Source of the DNA: Tumebacillus lacus
Lineage (GTDB): Bacteria; Bacillota; Bacilli; Tumebacillales; Tumebacillaceae
Length of the DNA stretch: 64,000 nucleotides
Assembly (NCBI RefSeq): GCF_026410385.1
Contig: NZ_JAPMLT010000001.1
Location: 744,001 to 808,000, forward strand
Direction: 5' to 3'
Positions 34,727-42,652 of this stretch are shown piece by piece. Every line of letters begins with the position of its first letter. Within the stretch, counting starts at the first letter, position 1. The position numbers and the translations under genes were made by a program. A model generated the notes under the pieces. The model searched no databases. It saw nothing but the letters and a program-made list of their open reading frames with translations, and was not told where the DNA came from.

Positions 34727-35778
34727 CAGACGCTCGCCTCCTCTTCCTGCACCGGCACCGTCACCCGGACGGTCGTGCCTTTGCCCGGCACGGAGATCAG
34801 ATCCACTTTGCCGCCGATCAGATCGGCCCGCTCCCGCATGCCGAACAGTCCGAGCCCCGTGCCTTGCACGCGGATATTTTCCGGGTCAAATCCCACGCCC
34901 CGATCTTCCACGATCAACTCCAACAGATCGCCGGTGTCGTGCAGCCGGACGATCACCTCTTCGGTCTGTGCGTACTTTGCCACGTTGATCATCGCTTCCT
35001 GATAGATGCGATACACCGCCGTCTCCACCTCGCTCCGGTAGCGGCGGCCCTTGCCCTGCACCTCCACCTGCGCTCGGATGCCAAACGTATGTTGATACCC
35101 TTTCGCGTAGGAGCGGACGGCCGGGACCAGCCCGAGATCGTCCAGAGCGGACGGTCGCAGTTGGACCGACATGTTTTTGACTTCATCCAGCGTTTTCGCT
35201 GTCAGCTTTTGCACCTCGTCGAGGTGTTCGCGCATCGCCGGATCGAGGTCGAGCTGATTGACCACCTTCAGTCCGACCATGATCGAAAACAGCGCCTGCC
35301 CGATGCCGTCGTGCAGGTCGCGGGAGATCCGCTTGCGCTCCGCTTCCTGCGCTTCGATCACGTTGCGGGTCAACTGGCGCTGGTGCCGTTCACGCTGGGC
35401 CCGCTGCTGCTCGCTCATGTCGCGCAGGATCAGCACCAGCGCGCCGTGTCCGATCTCGGGCAGCCGCGTCGATGAGGCGACCACAGGGATCTCCTTCCCG
35501 TCGCGGGTGCGCACCTGCATCTCAAACGACGACACCGACGATTTTTTCGAGAAGCACTCCACACAGGTCGACTCTTCCGAACAGGTCGCCACTCCCCGGC
35601 AGATGTCGCACAACTCGCCATGCCCGATCACCTCGGCCGCCGACCAACCGGTCATCTTTTCAAACGCCGCGTTCGCGCCCGTGACGGTCCCGTCCTTGTC
35701 GACGACGAGGATCGCATCGCTCACATTTTCAAACAGCGACCGCAAAAACGTCGACTCCTCCAGCAATCGCAAGACCAT
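34726..35778 (-). CDS. PAS sensor histidine kinase with NreB-type cysteine cluster
   Basis: A 350-residue soluble kinase. The N-terminal PAS domain (about 10-125) contains Cys57-x2-Cys60-x11-Cys72-x2-Cys75 plus an extra Cys66; this spacing equals that of the [4Fe-4S] oxygen-sensing site of staphylococcal NreB. Next comes a HisKA_3 dimerisation domain with the phospho-His in ISRDLHDGIGQ (His156), and a GHKL ATPase domain with GVGFDPE and GTGLGLFGMRERA. There are no membrane helices, which fits cytoplasmic oxygen sensing. ATG 35778 has GGGAG eight bases upstream; GTG 35787 is an alternative. Confidence 0.88.
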   Translation of the reverse strand: MVLRLLEESTFLRSLFENVSDAILVVDKDGTVTGANAAFEKMTGWSAAEVIGHGELCDICRGVATCSEESTCVECFSKKSSVSSFEMQVRTRDGKEIPVVASSTRLPEIGHGALVLILRDMSEQQRAQRERHQRQLTRNVIEAQEAERKRISRDLHDGIGQALFSIMVGLKVVNQLDLDPAMREHLDEVQKLTAKTLDEVKNMSVQLRPSALDDLGLVPAVRSYAKGYQHTFGIRAQVEVQGKGRRYRSEVETAVYRIYQEAMINVAKYAQTEEVIVRLHDTGDLLELIVEDRGVGFDPENIRVQGTGLGLFGMRERADLIGGKVDLISVPGKGTTVRVTVPVQEEEASV

Positions 35779-35906
35779 GCCGTCCACTCCCTTCCTCTGT
35801 TGCTTCCATCATACCGGGAAAGAGCAGGTCTAGCAATTCGTTCCAGCTCCCGGTATGATATTGTCATAAATATTGTCAAAAATAGGCGACGAGACAGGTG
35901 ATCCCC

Positions 35907-36674
35907 ATGACGAACACCCATTTGCACTTCGATTCCCACCTCAGCAAACAAAAACCGAACAGCATTATCCAACGCGACACCTCCTGCCCCTTTTGCGACC
36001 GGGAGCAGTTGGATGAGATCCTCGCCGAGCAGGGACCGATCCTGCTGGTCAAAAACAAATTTCCCACATTAAAAGACACGTTGCAGACCGTGTTGATCGA
36101 GACCGATACGTGCGAGTCCGAGTTTGCCACCTACGAGCGCGAGCACCTGCACGCGCTGATCCGCTTTGGCGTCGAGGAGTGGCTGCGCATGTCGGAGAGC
36201 GGCGCGTACACGTCGGTGATCTTCTATAAAAATCACGGCCCTTACTCCGGCGGCTCGATCCACCACCCGCACATGCAAATCGTCGGGCTCAAGGACGTCG
36301 ACTACCGCGATCATATGCGACCTGACCATTTTGTCGGCCACACCATCGCAAAGACGCCGGGTGTCACGTTCAACGTCTCCACCCTGCCGCGCATTGGCTT
36401 TTTCGAATTCAACGTCCTGTTGCATGACTTCTCCCGGCTCGACCGGATGGCCGACTACATCCAAGTCGCCGCCCACTACACCCTGCACCATTTCCACAAA
36501 TCGTGCAACTCGTACAACCTGTTCTTCTATCAACTGGAGAACGGCGAGATCGCCTGCAAAATCGTCCCCCGCTTCGTGACCACGCCGATCTTTGTCGGGT
36601 TTTCCATCCCGCAGGTATCGGACCGCATCGCAGACGTGGCAGCGCAGATTCAGGAGATCTATTTTGCAAAATAA
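35907..36674 (+). CDS. GalT/HIT-like protein, DUF4931 family
   Basis: A 255-residue protein resembling galactose-1-phosphate uridylyltransferase. An N-terminal CPFC pair (zinc-type) is followed by the active-site-like HHPHMQIVGL and a second His-rich region (HYTLHHFHKSCNSYN). The family occurs in Bacillus as an uncharacterised nucleotidyltransferase-like group. No galactose genes are nearby, so galactose metabolism is not supported. The start ATG 35907 has an AGGTG sequence upstream. Confidence 0.7.
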   Translation: MTNTHLHFDSHLSKQKPNSIIQRDTSCPFCDREQLDEILAEQGPILLVKNKFPTLKDTLQTVLIETDTCESEFATYEREHLHALIRFGVEEWLRMSESGAYTSVIFYKNHGPYSGGSIHHPHMQIVGLKDVDYRDHMRPDHFVGHTIAKTPGVTFNVSTLPRIGFFEFNVLLHDFSRLDRMADYIQVAAHYTLHHFHKSCNSYNLFFYQLENGEIACKIVPRFVTTPIFVGFSIPQVSDRIADVAAQIQEIYFAK

Positions 36675-36678
36675 GAAG

Positions 36679-36726
36679 AAGAGAGCCTCGTCCGATATCG
36701 TCGTGACGCAGGCTCTCTTTCATTTT
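36679..36726 (+). terminator. Terminator between converging genes
   Basis: GAGAGCCT pairs with AGGCTCTC across a 20-base loop, then TTTCATTTTTTT follows. Confidence 0.6.
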
Positions 36727-36727
36727 T

Positions 36728-38191
36728 TTACATCTTCGGCGGCACGCGATGCTGCGTCCGCTGTTCAAACGCGTACGCCAGCGCGATCAACTCGCCCTCG
36801 CTGTACGCCAGCCCCGAGAACGAGATCCCAACCGGACCTTTTTCCACCGATGCCCCCGCCGGGACGTTGATCGACGGATAGCCCGCCTTGGCCGGGATGT
36901 GCGATCCCCAGCTCGCCGGGAAAACCCACGCGTCGAGGCGGTGCTCCGCCATCATCGGATCGATGCCCGCCGTGCGCGAGAGATAGAGGTCCTTCTCGCG
37001 GGAATTGATATACGCAGGCTCTGTCAACGTGCCGCTCGTCTCTTCCGATGCAAGCAACAGCGTCTGACCGTATTTGAGCAGGCTGTCCGGATGCGCCATA
37101 TTGTACGCGATCAACTCGCGCAAGGAATGCACCGGCACCTGCGGGCCGCAGTTGGCGAGATAGGCGTTGAGATCGACTTTGTATTCGTATTTCAACACAT
37201 CGTGGTCCCAGTCCGCATTTGCAGACGGCAGCTCGACGTCGAACACCTCGGCCCCCGCATCGCGCATCGCCTCGAACGCCGCTTCCATCAGCTCTTGATG
37301 CTCCGCGTCGATCTTTTTGAAAAACTCCCGCACCACACCGATCCGCTTGCCTTTCAACGCGTCTGCGTCGAGGAACTGCGTGTAATCGGCCGCCGCCTGC
37401 CCGACGCTGGTCCGCGTGATCGGGTCGAGCTCGTCCGCCCCCGCCAGCGCATTCAGCAAAATCGCCGCATCCGCCACCGTGCGTGCCATCGGCCCCGGCG
37501 TGTCTTGGCTGTGCGCGATCGGGATGACGCCGCGACGGGAGATCAGCCCGACCGTCGGTTTGATCCCGACGCACGCGTTGGCGCTGGCCGGATAGAGGAT
37601 CGATCCGGCCGTCTCCGTGCCGACCGTCACCGTGGCAAAATTGGCCGCGACCGCCGCACCGGAACCGGACGACGAGCCGCCGACGAGATAATCGCCGCGA
37701 TACGGATTTTTCGTCTGTCCGCCTCGCGACGAATAGCCGGACGGCATCCGGTTCGTCATATAGTTTGCCCACTCGGTCATGTTCAATTTGCCGAGCAGGA
37801 TCGCCCCCGCCTCCCGCAGTTTGCGTGCCAGAACCGCGTCTTCCTTCGCCGTATGATCGGCCAGCGCGAGAGATCCTGCGGAGGTGTGCATCTTGTCGCC
37901 GGTGTCGATGTTGTCCTTGAGCAGCACCGGAATCCCGTGCATCGGCCCGCGCGTGCCTTTCGTCCGCCGCTCATGATCGAGCGCTTCGGCGATCTGCAGT
38001 GCGTCCGGGTTGAGTTCCAGCACCGAGTTGATCTTTGGCCCCCGCTTGTCGTACGTCGCAATGCGCTCCAGATACATCAAGACGAGATCGCGGGCGGTCA
38101 AGGTGCCTGCTTCCATCTTAGCTTGCAATTGATCGATCGTCGCTTCGACGAGCCACGTGTCGCTCCATGATTTTAAGGTTTTATTTTTCAC
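36728..38191 (-). CDS. Amidase (amidase-signature family)
   Basis: A 487-residue amidase-signature enzyme that hydrolyses amide bonds. The catalytic Ser-cisSer-Lys set is visible as LLKDNIDT (Lys), GGSSSGSGAAVAAN (cis-Ser) and GTETAGSI (the nucleophile region). The length suits the free-standing amidase group rather than GatA; gatB and gatC are not adjacent. I take GTG 38191 with GGAGG eight bases upstream; ATG 38206 is possible but overlaps that site. The substrate is unknown. Confidence 0.85.
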   Translation of the reverse strand: MKNKTLKSWSDTWLVEATIDQLQAKMEAGTLTARDLVLMYLERIATYDKRGPKINSVLELNPDALQIAEALDHERRTKGTRGPMHGIPVLLKDNIDTGDKMHTSAGSLALADHTAKEDAVLARKLREAGAILLGKLNMTEWANYMTNRMPSGYSSRGGQTKNPYRGDYLVGGSSSGSGAAVAANFATVTVGTETAGSILYPASANACVGIKPTVGLISRRGVIPIAHSQDTPGPMARTVADAAILLNALAGADELDPITRTSVGQAAADYTQFLDADALKGKRIGVVREFFKKIDAEHQELMEAAFEAMRDAGAEVFDVELPSANADWDHDVLKYEYKVDLNAYLANCGPQVPVHSLRELIAYNMAHPDSLLKYGQTLLLASEETSGTLTEPAYINSREKDLYLSRTAGIDPMMAEHRLDAWVFPASWGSHIPAKAGYPSINVPAGASVEKGPVGISFSGLAYSEGELIALAYAFEQRTQHRVPPKM

Positions 38192-38333
38192 AGTTAGTTC
38201 CTCCATGCCTTCTTTTTGACAGGTGCGTGTCCGTTTATTCTATAGCATTTTCGTCTCGAATGGGCGATGTCTTCTCCGGAGAACCTATGGAGCAGAGATT
38301 CTGCATCCGTAGGTTCATAAGGAGGTAGCCAGG

Positions 38334-39707
38334 GTGACGGAGAACATCCAAGACCTGTTGCGTCGGCAGAGAGATTTTTTTGCAAGCGGGACTCCTTACT
38401 CCGTGCCCTTTCGCAAGCGGCAGTTGCAGATCTTGGCGGATGCGGTCATGCAGCATGAAACGGACGTGACAGAAGCGTTGCGTGAAGATTTTGCCAAGCC
38501 GCCCTTTGAGACGTTTCTCACGGAGATCGGCTTTTTGATGGCAGAGATCAGACATACGATCAAACACGTGGACCGATGGGCCTCGCCGCGAAACGTGCCG
38601 GGCACGCTGACCCTGTTGGGTGCCAAGGGCACGATCATGCCGGAACCGCTCGGCTTGACGCTGATCCTCGCCCCTTGGAACTATCCCTTTCAGCTGGCGT
38701 TGGCCCCGTTGATCGGCGCGATCTCCGCCGGAAATTGCGCCGTGCTCAAACCTTCGGAACTGACACCGCACACGTCTGCCGTGATCGCCCGCATTTGCCA
38801 AGAGGCGTTCCCGGAGGAGTATATCGCCGTCGTGGAAGGCGGCGTGGAAGTCAGCACCTCCCTGCTCGCCGAACCGTTCGATCTGATCTTCTTCACAGGC
38901 AGCACGCAGGTGGGAAAGATCGTGGCAGAGGCGGCGGCCAAACATCTGACGCCCGTCGTCTTGGAACTCGGCGGCAAAAGTCCGGCTGTCGTCCACAGCG
39001 ATGCAAAACTGGAGCTCGCAGCCAAACGCATCGTCTGGGGCAAATATCTGAACGCGGGTCAGACCTGCGTGGCACCCGATTATCTGCTGGTGCAACGCGG
39101 CGTGAAGGATCGGTTGCTGCACGAGTTGAAGCGGCAGATCGAAGCGCTCTACGGGGATGTGATCGCAGACAGCCGTCACTACCCGTCGCTCATCAACGAC
39201 CGGCATTTCGGGCGACTCTCCTCCTATTTGACCGACGGGACGATCTGCCACGGCGGCCGCACCGACCCGGCTCGGCGTCTGATCGAACCGACTCTGCTCA
39301 CCGGCACGGGATGGGACGCGCCCGTCATGCAAGAAGAGATCTTTGGCCCGATCCTCCCCGTATTGGAATACGACGACTTGGAAGAAGTGATCCGGCAAGT
39401 CAACGCCCGTGAAAAACCGCTCGCCCTGTACCTCTTCACGGAGAGTCGCGACGTGCAACATCGTGTGTTCGAGCGGATCTCCTTTGGCGGCGGCTGCATC
39501 AATGACACGGTCATGCACCTGTCTTCGCCGTACCTCCCGTTCGGCGGTGTCGGACCGAGCGGCACCGGAGCCTATCATGGGAAATACAGTTTTGACGCCT
39601 TTTCCCATCAAAAAGGCGTGCTCAAACAGACCACCCTCTTCGACCTGAACACCCGCTACGGCAAAGGCGAAGAAGCCCTGAAACGCCTGAAACGACTGTT
39701 TCGATAA
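38334..39707 (+). CDS. Aldehyde dehydrogenase, class 3-like
   Basis: A 457-residue NAD(P)-dependent aldehyde dehydrogenase. Asn116 lies in APWNYP, the catalytic Glu211 in VLELGGKSP and the nucleophile Cys245 in NAGQTCVAPDY. The short length and C-terminal text (PFGGVGPSGTGAYHG, FDAFSHQKGVLK) match the class 3 / YwdH group that oxidises medium- and long-chain or aromatic aldehydes. The GTG start at 38334 has AAGGAGG upstream. Confidence 0.9.
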   Translation: MTENIQDLLRRQRDFFASGTPYSVPFRKRQLQILADAVMQHETDVTEALREDFAKPPFETFLTEIGFLMAEIRHTIKHVDRWASPRNVPGTLTLLGAKGTIMPEPLGLTLILAPWNYPFQLALAPLIGAISAGNCAVLKPSELTPHTSAVIARICQEAFPEEYIAVVEGGVEVSTSLLAEPFDLIFFTGSTQVGKIVAEAAAKHLTPVVLELGGKSPAVVHSDAKLELAAKRIVWGKYLNAGQTCVAPDYLLVQRGVKDRLLHELKRQIEALYGDVIADSRHYPSLINDRHFGRLSSYLTDGTICHGGRTDPARRLIEPTLLTGTGWDAPVMQEEIFGPILPVLEYDDLEEVIRQVNAREKPLALYLFTESRDVQHRVFERISFGGGCINDTVMHLSSPYLPFGGVGPSGTGAYHGKYSFDAFSHQKGVLKQTTLFDLNTRYGKGEEALKRLKRLFR

Positions 39708-39726
39708 ATGTACCAACAGATTATCC

Positions 39727-39755
39727 TTGCTTATAAAGCCAATCCGTTATATAAT
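39727..39755 (+). promoter_or_regulatory. Strong sigma-A promoter of orphan sRNA
   Basis: TTGCTT (39727-39732), a 17-bp spacer, and a perfect TATAAT (39750-39755). Confidence 0.65.
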
Positions 39756-39761
39756 AATGCC

Positions 39762-39980
39762 TATCCTACCGCGGCAACATCCGAAGCTAGACGGATGCTC
39801 TGCTCATTGAGATGAGACATTGAGACATCGATTCACAACAGGCATGGTCACTGGAGCCATATGGTCGCACGAGAGGTAGGGCTTGCGACGTTTCGAAGGA
39901 CATATACAGCGACTGTCTAGTTTCACCACTTTCCAGCAAATAAACCCAAAGCCAAGGGCCGACGCCCTTGGCTTTTTTGC
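39762..39980 (+). ncRNA. Candidate orphan small RNA, about 215 nt
   Basis: The unit begins about seven bases after a strong promoter and ends at a clear terminator. Inside it are hairpins CATCCG/CGGATG (39778-39797), CTCAT/ATGAG (39805-39818) and GTCGCA/TGCGAC (39864-39889). The loop of the last contains GAGAGGTAGGG, and its GGTAGG can pair with CCTACC near the 5' end (39765-39770). No convincing reading frame is present, and the next gene faces the other way. I could not match it to 6S, tmRNA, SRP RNA, RNase P RNA or a riboswitch. This accounts for most of the gap 39708-40053. Confidence 0.55.
39954..39979 (+). terminator. sRNA terminator
   Basis: AGCCAAGGGC pairs with GCCCTTGGCT around CGAC, followed by TTTTT. 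Confidence 0.85.
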
Positions 39981-40053
39981 GCGTTCGATCATGTCCTCCT
40001 GATAAAAAAGAACGGCACAGCGGCCGTTCTCCGTCATCGCTTTTTCGATCCGC

Positions 40054-40428
40054 CTACCCCAGAACGTACTCCGCCAACACGCTCTGCAGTTCGTAGATGT
40101 TCAAGCTCTTATTGAAAGTCTTCTCCAACATTGCACCGCCGGAGATCCAGATCTTCAGCTCCGCCTCGTAATCAAACGTGCCGGCCGTCTCGATGGAAAA
40201 ATGCGTGATGCTTTTATACGGGATCGAGTGCAGTTCCATCTTTTTCCCGGTGATGCCTTGCTTGTCGACGAGGATCAGGCGTTTGTTCGTGAAAATGAAC
40301 AGATCGCGCACCAGTTTGTACGCTTTTTCCACCGTCTCCGTCGAGGACAGGATATGTCCGAACTCCTTCTGCACGTCGCCCAGATTGAGCTCCGAAGCGT
40401 TGCCCATCAATCCGTCAAGAAACCCCAT
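40054..40428 (-). CDS. PH-domain protein, YvbH-like
   Basis: A 124-residue cytoplasmic protein matching the bacterial PH-domain family (DUF1696 / YvbH type): LFIFTNKRLILVDKQG, then SIPYKSITHFSIETAGTFD, and a C-terminal strand-helix. No membrane helix is present. The function of this family is not established. It is a single gene with its own short leader. Confidence 0.8.
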   Translation of the reverse strand: MGFLDGLMGNASELNLGDVQKEFGHILSSTETVEKAYKLVRDLFIFTNKRLILVDKQGITGKKMELHSIPYKSITHFSIETAGTFDYEAELKIWISGGAMLEKTFNKSLNIYELQSVLAEYVLG

Positions 40429-40610
40429 TTGTACGTCCCCCTCTGTTGTCGAGATCAGACCGAATCACCCTAATTATACAAGTTTTTACATCCATTCTCA
40501 ATCCTGCTTGTCCGACGAGACCCGCCGTTTACACATTGCACTTTCACTCCGTCTCCTGTACTCTGAAATCATATTACATATCCTGACAACCATTAAAGGA
40601 GCGAAATCCC

Positions 40611-41630
40611 ATGACGAAAATCAATCGCCAATATTTCCTCACCGAATTCCCGAAAGGCATGCCGACTGAGGAGACCTTCCGCCTTGTTGAGACCACGACA
40701 CCGGAGTTGGAAGAAGGTCAAGTGCTCGTCCGCACCGTCTACCTCTCCGTCGACCCGTATATGCGCGGCCGGATGAGCGGTGTCAAGACTTACATCGACC
40801 CGTTTACGCTGGATCGCCCGCTGACCGGCGGTGTCGTCGGCCAGGTGGAAGCATCGAAAGACGCCAACTTTGAGGTCGGCGAGATCGTCGCCGGCCTGCT
40901 CGACTGGGCGGACTACACCGTCGCCAGTGGCAAGCACCTGAAAAAAGTCCCGGCCTTCCTCAAACCGGTCTCCGCCGCACTCGGCGTCGCCGGCATGCCG
41001 GGCTGCACCGCGTACTTCGGCTTGCTCGACATCGGCCAGCCGAAAGAAGGCGAGACGGTCGTCGTCTCCGGCGCAGCAGGCGCTGTCGGCACCGTCGTCG
41101 GCCAGATCGCCAAGATCAAAGGCTGCCGTGTCGTCGGCATCGCAGGCGGCCCGGACAAAGTCGCCTACCTGCGCGACGAACTCGGCTTCGATGAAGTCAT
41201 CGACTACAAAGCGGGCGACCTGCGCGAGGCGCTCCAAGCCGCCTGCCCGAACGGCGTCGACATCTACTTTGACAACGTCGGCGGCACGATCTCCGACGAA
41301 GTGATGCGCCTGATCAACTTCCACGCCCGGATCATCCTCTGCGGCCAGATCGCCGACTACAACCTCGAAAAACCGGAACAAGGCCCGCGCCACTTCGGCC
41401 AACTGCTGGTGAAAAGCGCGATGGCAAAAGGCTTCATCGTCAGCAACTACAACGACCGCATGCTCGAAGGGATCACCCAAATCGGCCAATGGCTCGGCGA
41501 AGGCAAGCTGAAATTCCGCGAGACGATCACCGAAGGCCTGGAAAACACCCCGCAGGCGTTCCTCGGCCTCTTCCGCGGCGAAAACACCGGCAAAATGCTG
41601 GTGAAAGTGTCTGACGTGCAAGGTCAATAA
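40611..41630 (+). CDS. NADP-dependent MDR oxidoreductase (CurA/PTGR-like)
   Basis: A 339-residue zinc-free medium-chain reductase of the leukotriene-B4 dehydrogenase / CurA group. Features are SVDPYMRGRM near the N-terminus, the cofactor loop VSGAAGAVGTVVGQIAK, and FDNVGGTISDEV. It probably reduces alpha,beta-unsaturated ketones or aldehydes with NADPH. AAAGGAG precedes the ATG. It is monocistronic, with a terminator at 41648-41685. Confidence 0.88.
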   Translation: MTKINRQYFLTEFPKGMPTEETFRLVETTTPELEEGQVLVRTVYLSVDPYMRGRMSGVKTYIDPFTLDRPLTGGVVGQVEASKDANFEVGEIVAGLLDWADYTVASGKHLKKVPAFLKPVSAALGVAGMPGCTAYFGLLDIGQPKEGETVVVSGAAGAVGTVVGQIAKIKGCRVVGIAGGPDKVAYLRDELGFDEVIDYKAGDLREALQAACPNGVDIYFDNVGGTISDEVMRLINFHARIILCGQIADYNLEKPEQGPRHFGQLLVKSAMAKGFIVSNYNDRMLEGITQIGQWLGEGKLKFRETITEGLENTPQAFLGLFRGENTGKMLVKVSDVQGQ

Positions 41631-41647
41631 CGATAACATAAAAACGA

Positions 41648-41685
41648 AAACAGCTGCCCCTTTCACAGGAGGTAGCTGTTTTTTC
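41648..41685 (+). terminator. Terminator after MDR oxidoreductase
   Basis: AACAGCTGCC pairs with GGTAGCTGTT around a loop, followed by TTTTT. Confidence 0.7.
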
Positions 41686-41735
41686 GTGCAATTGTTATAA
41701 TATGGGATAAACTTCGAAAGTGAGACTCCCGCTAT

Positions 41736-42527
41736 ATGTACCCACCAACAATCCAACAACTCCTCACATCCGCCATCGCCAACCGCAACCGCTACTCTCT
41801 CACCCTCGGCACCCACACCGCCCATGACGGCGACGACCTTAAGTGGGTCTACACCGGCACCCCGGTGCTCAACACCATCTTTGCCCCGCAGCTCGCGGCC
41901 GACAGAGCCGAAGCCACCGTTAAAGATGCCATCGACCAGTTCCGTCAACGCGGCGTGACACCCGCTATCATCTTAAGCCCCCTCTCGCAACCAACCGACC
42001 TTGGCGACCGCTTGCAAAAATGGGGCTATGTAAAAGCTTTCGACTTCCAAGGCATGTACCTCGACCTCTCACAACTGAATGCCTCCACCATGCCGCCGAC
42101 CGGCTTCGAACTCCGCGAGATCACCACCCCCGCCGCCCTCGCCCTCTGGGCCGACACCTGCTGCAAAGGCTTCGAAATCCCGGCCGACCTGCACGAAGTA
42201 TTCGACCGGATCATGATCCAATCGGCTACCCTCGACCCCGAGAACGCCCCCTACCGCCACTACCTCGGCTTCTCCGAGAGCAAGCCCGTCTCCACCATCT
42301 GCACCATCCCCTCCGACGGCGTCCTCGGCGTGTATTGGGTCGCCACCACCCCCGAAGCTCGTCGAAAGGGCATCGCAGCAGCCACGATGACAGCCGTCCT
42401 AGAACAAGCCCGCGAGGAAGGCCACACCCACGCCACCCTCCAATCCACCGACATCGGGCACAATTTCTACAAACACCTCGGCTTCCAAGACCTCTATCTG
42501 GAATCCGTGTACGAGTGGCGACCCTAA
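41736..42527 (+). CDS. GNAT-family N-acetyltransferase
   Basis: A 263-residue protein. The C-terminal half is a GNAT domain with the acetyl-CoA loop TTPEARRKGIAAATM and the final strand HNFYKHLGFQDLY. The N-terminal half is a degenerate second domain. No good Shine-Dalgarno sequence precedes ATG 41736. The substrate is unknown. The codon pattern is notably rich in CCC/ACC/ATC compared with its neighbours. Confidence 0.8.
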   Translation: MYPPTIQQLLTSAIANRNRYSLTLGTHTAHDGDDLKWVYTGTPVLNTIFAPQLAADRAEATVKDAIDQFRQRGVTPAIILSPLSQPTDLGDRLQKWGYVKAFDFQGMYLDLSQLNASTMPPTGFELREITTPAALALWADTCCKGFEIPADLHEVFDRIMIQSATLDPENAPYRHYLGFSESKPVSTICTIPSDGVLGVYWVATTPEARRKGIAAATMTAVLEQAREEGHTHATLQSTDIGHNFYKHLGFQDLYLESVYEWRP

Positions 42528-42609
42528 CAAAAAGGCAGGGGTCTCCCCCTGTCCTTGATCCTCTTTACCCGGCGTTTTCTTCCTTCCAAATGATTCATGA
42601 TCATAGCAA

Positions 42610-42639
42610 GAGGAGATAGCCCAATAGCTATCTCCTCTG
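42610..42639. terminator. Hairpin after dacF
   Basis: AGAGGAGATAGC pairs perfectly with GCTATCTCCTCT around CCAATA, a short distance past the dacF stop. No T-tract follows on either strand, so termination is uncertain. Confidence 0.45.
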
Positions 42640-42652
42640 TCCCAAAAATCTA

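Noticed and set aside
36728-38206. GatA subunit of the Asp/Glu-tRNA amidotransferase
   Set aside because: gatB and gatC are not adjacent, and the sequence and C-terminus fit the free-standing amidase group better.
39762-39980. Identification of the orphan RNA as 6S RNA
   Set aside because: The 5' and 3' ends do not form the long closing stem with central bubble that defines 6S RNA.
39804-40037. A 77-codon minus-strand frame inside the orphan RNA region
   Set aside because: It has no good ribosome-binding site, crosses the sRNA terminator, and shows no family features. The promoter-terminator pair on the plus strand explains the region better.
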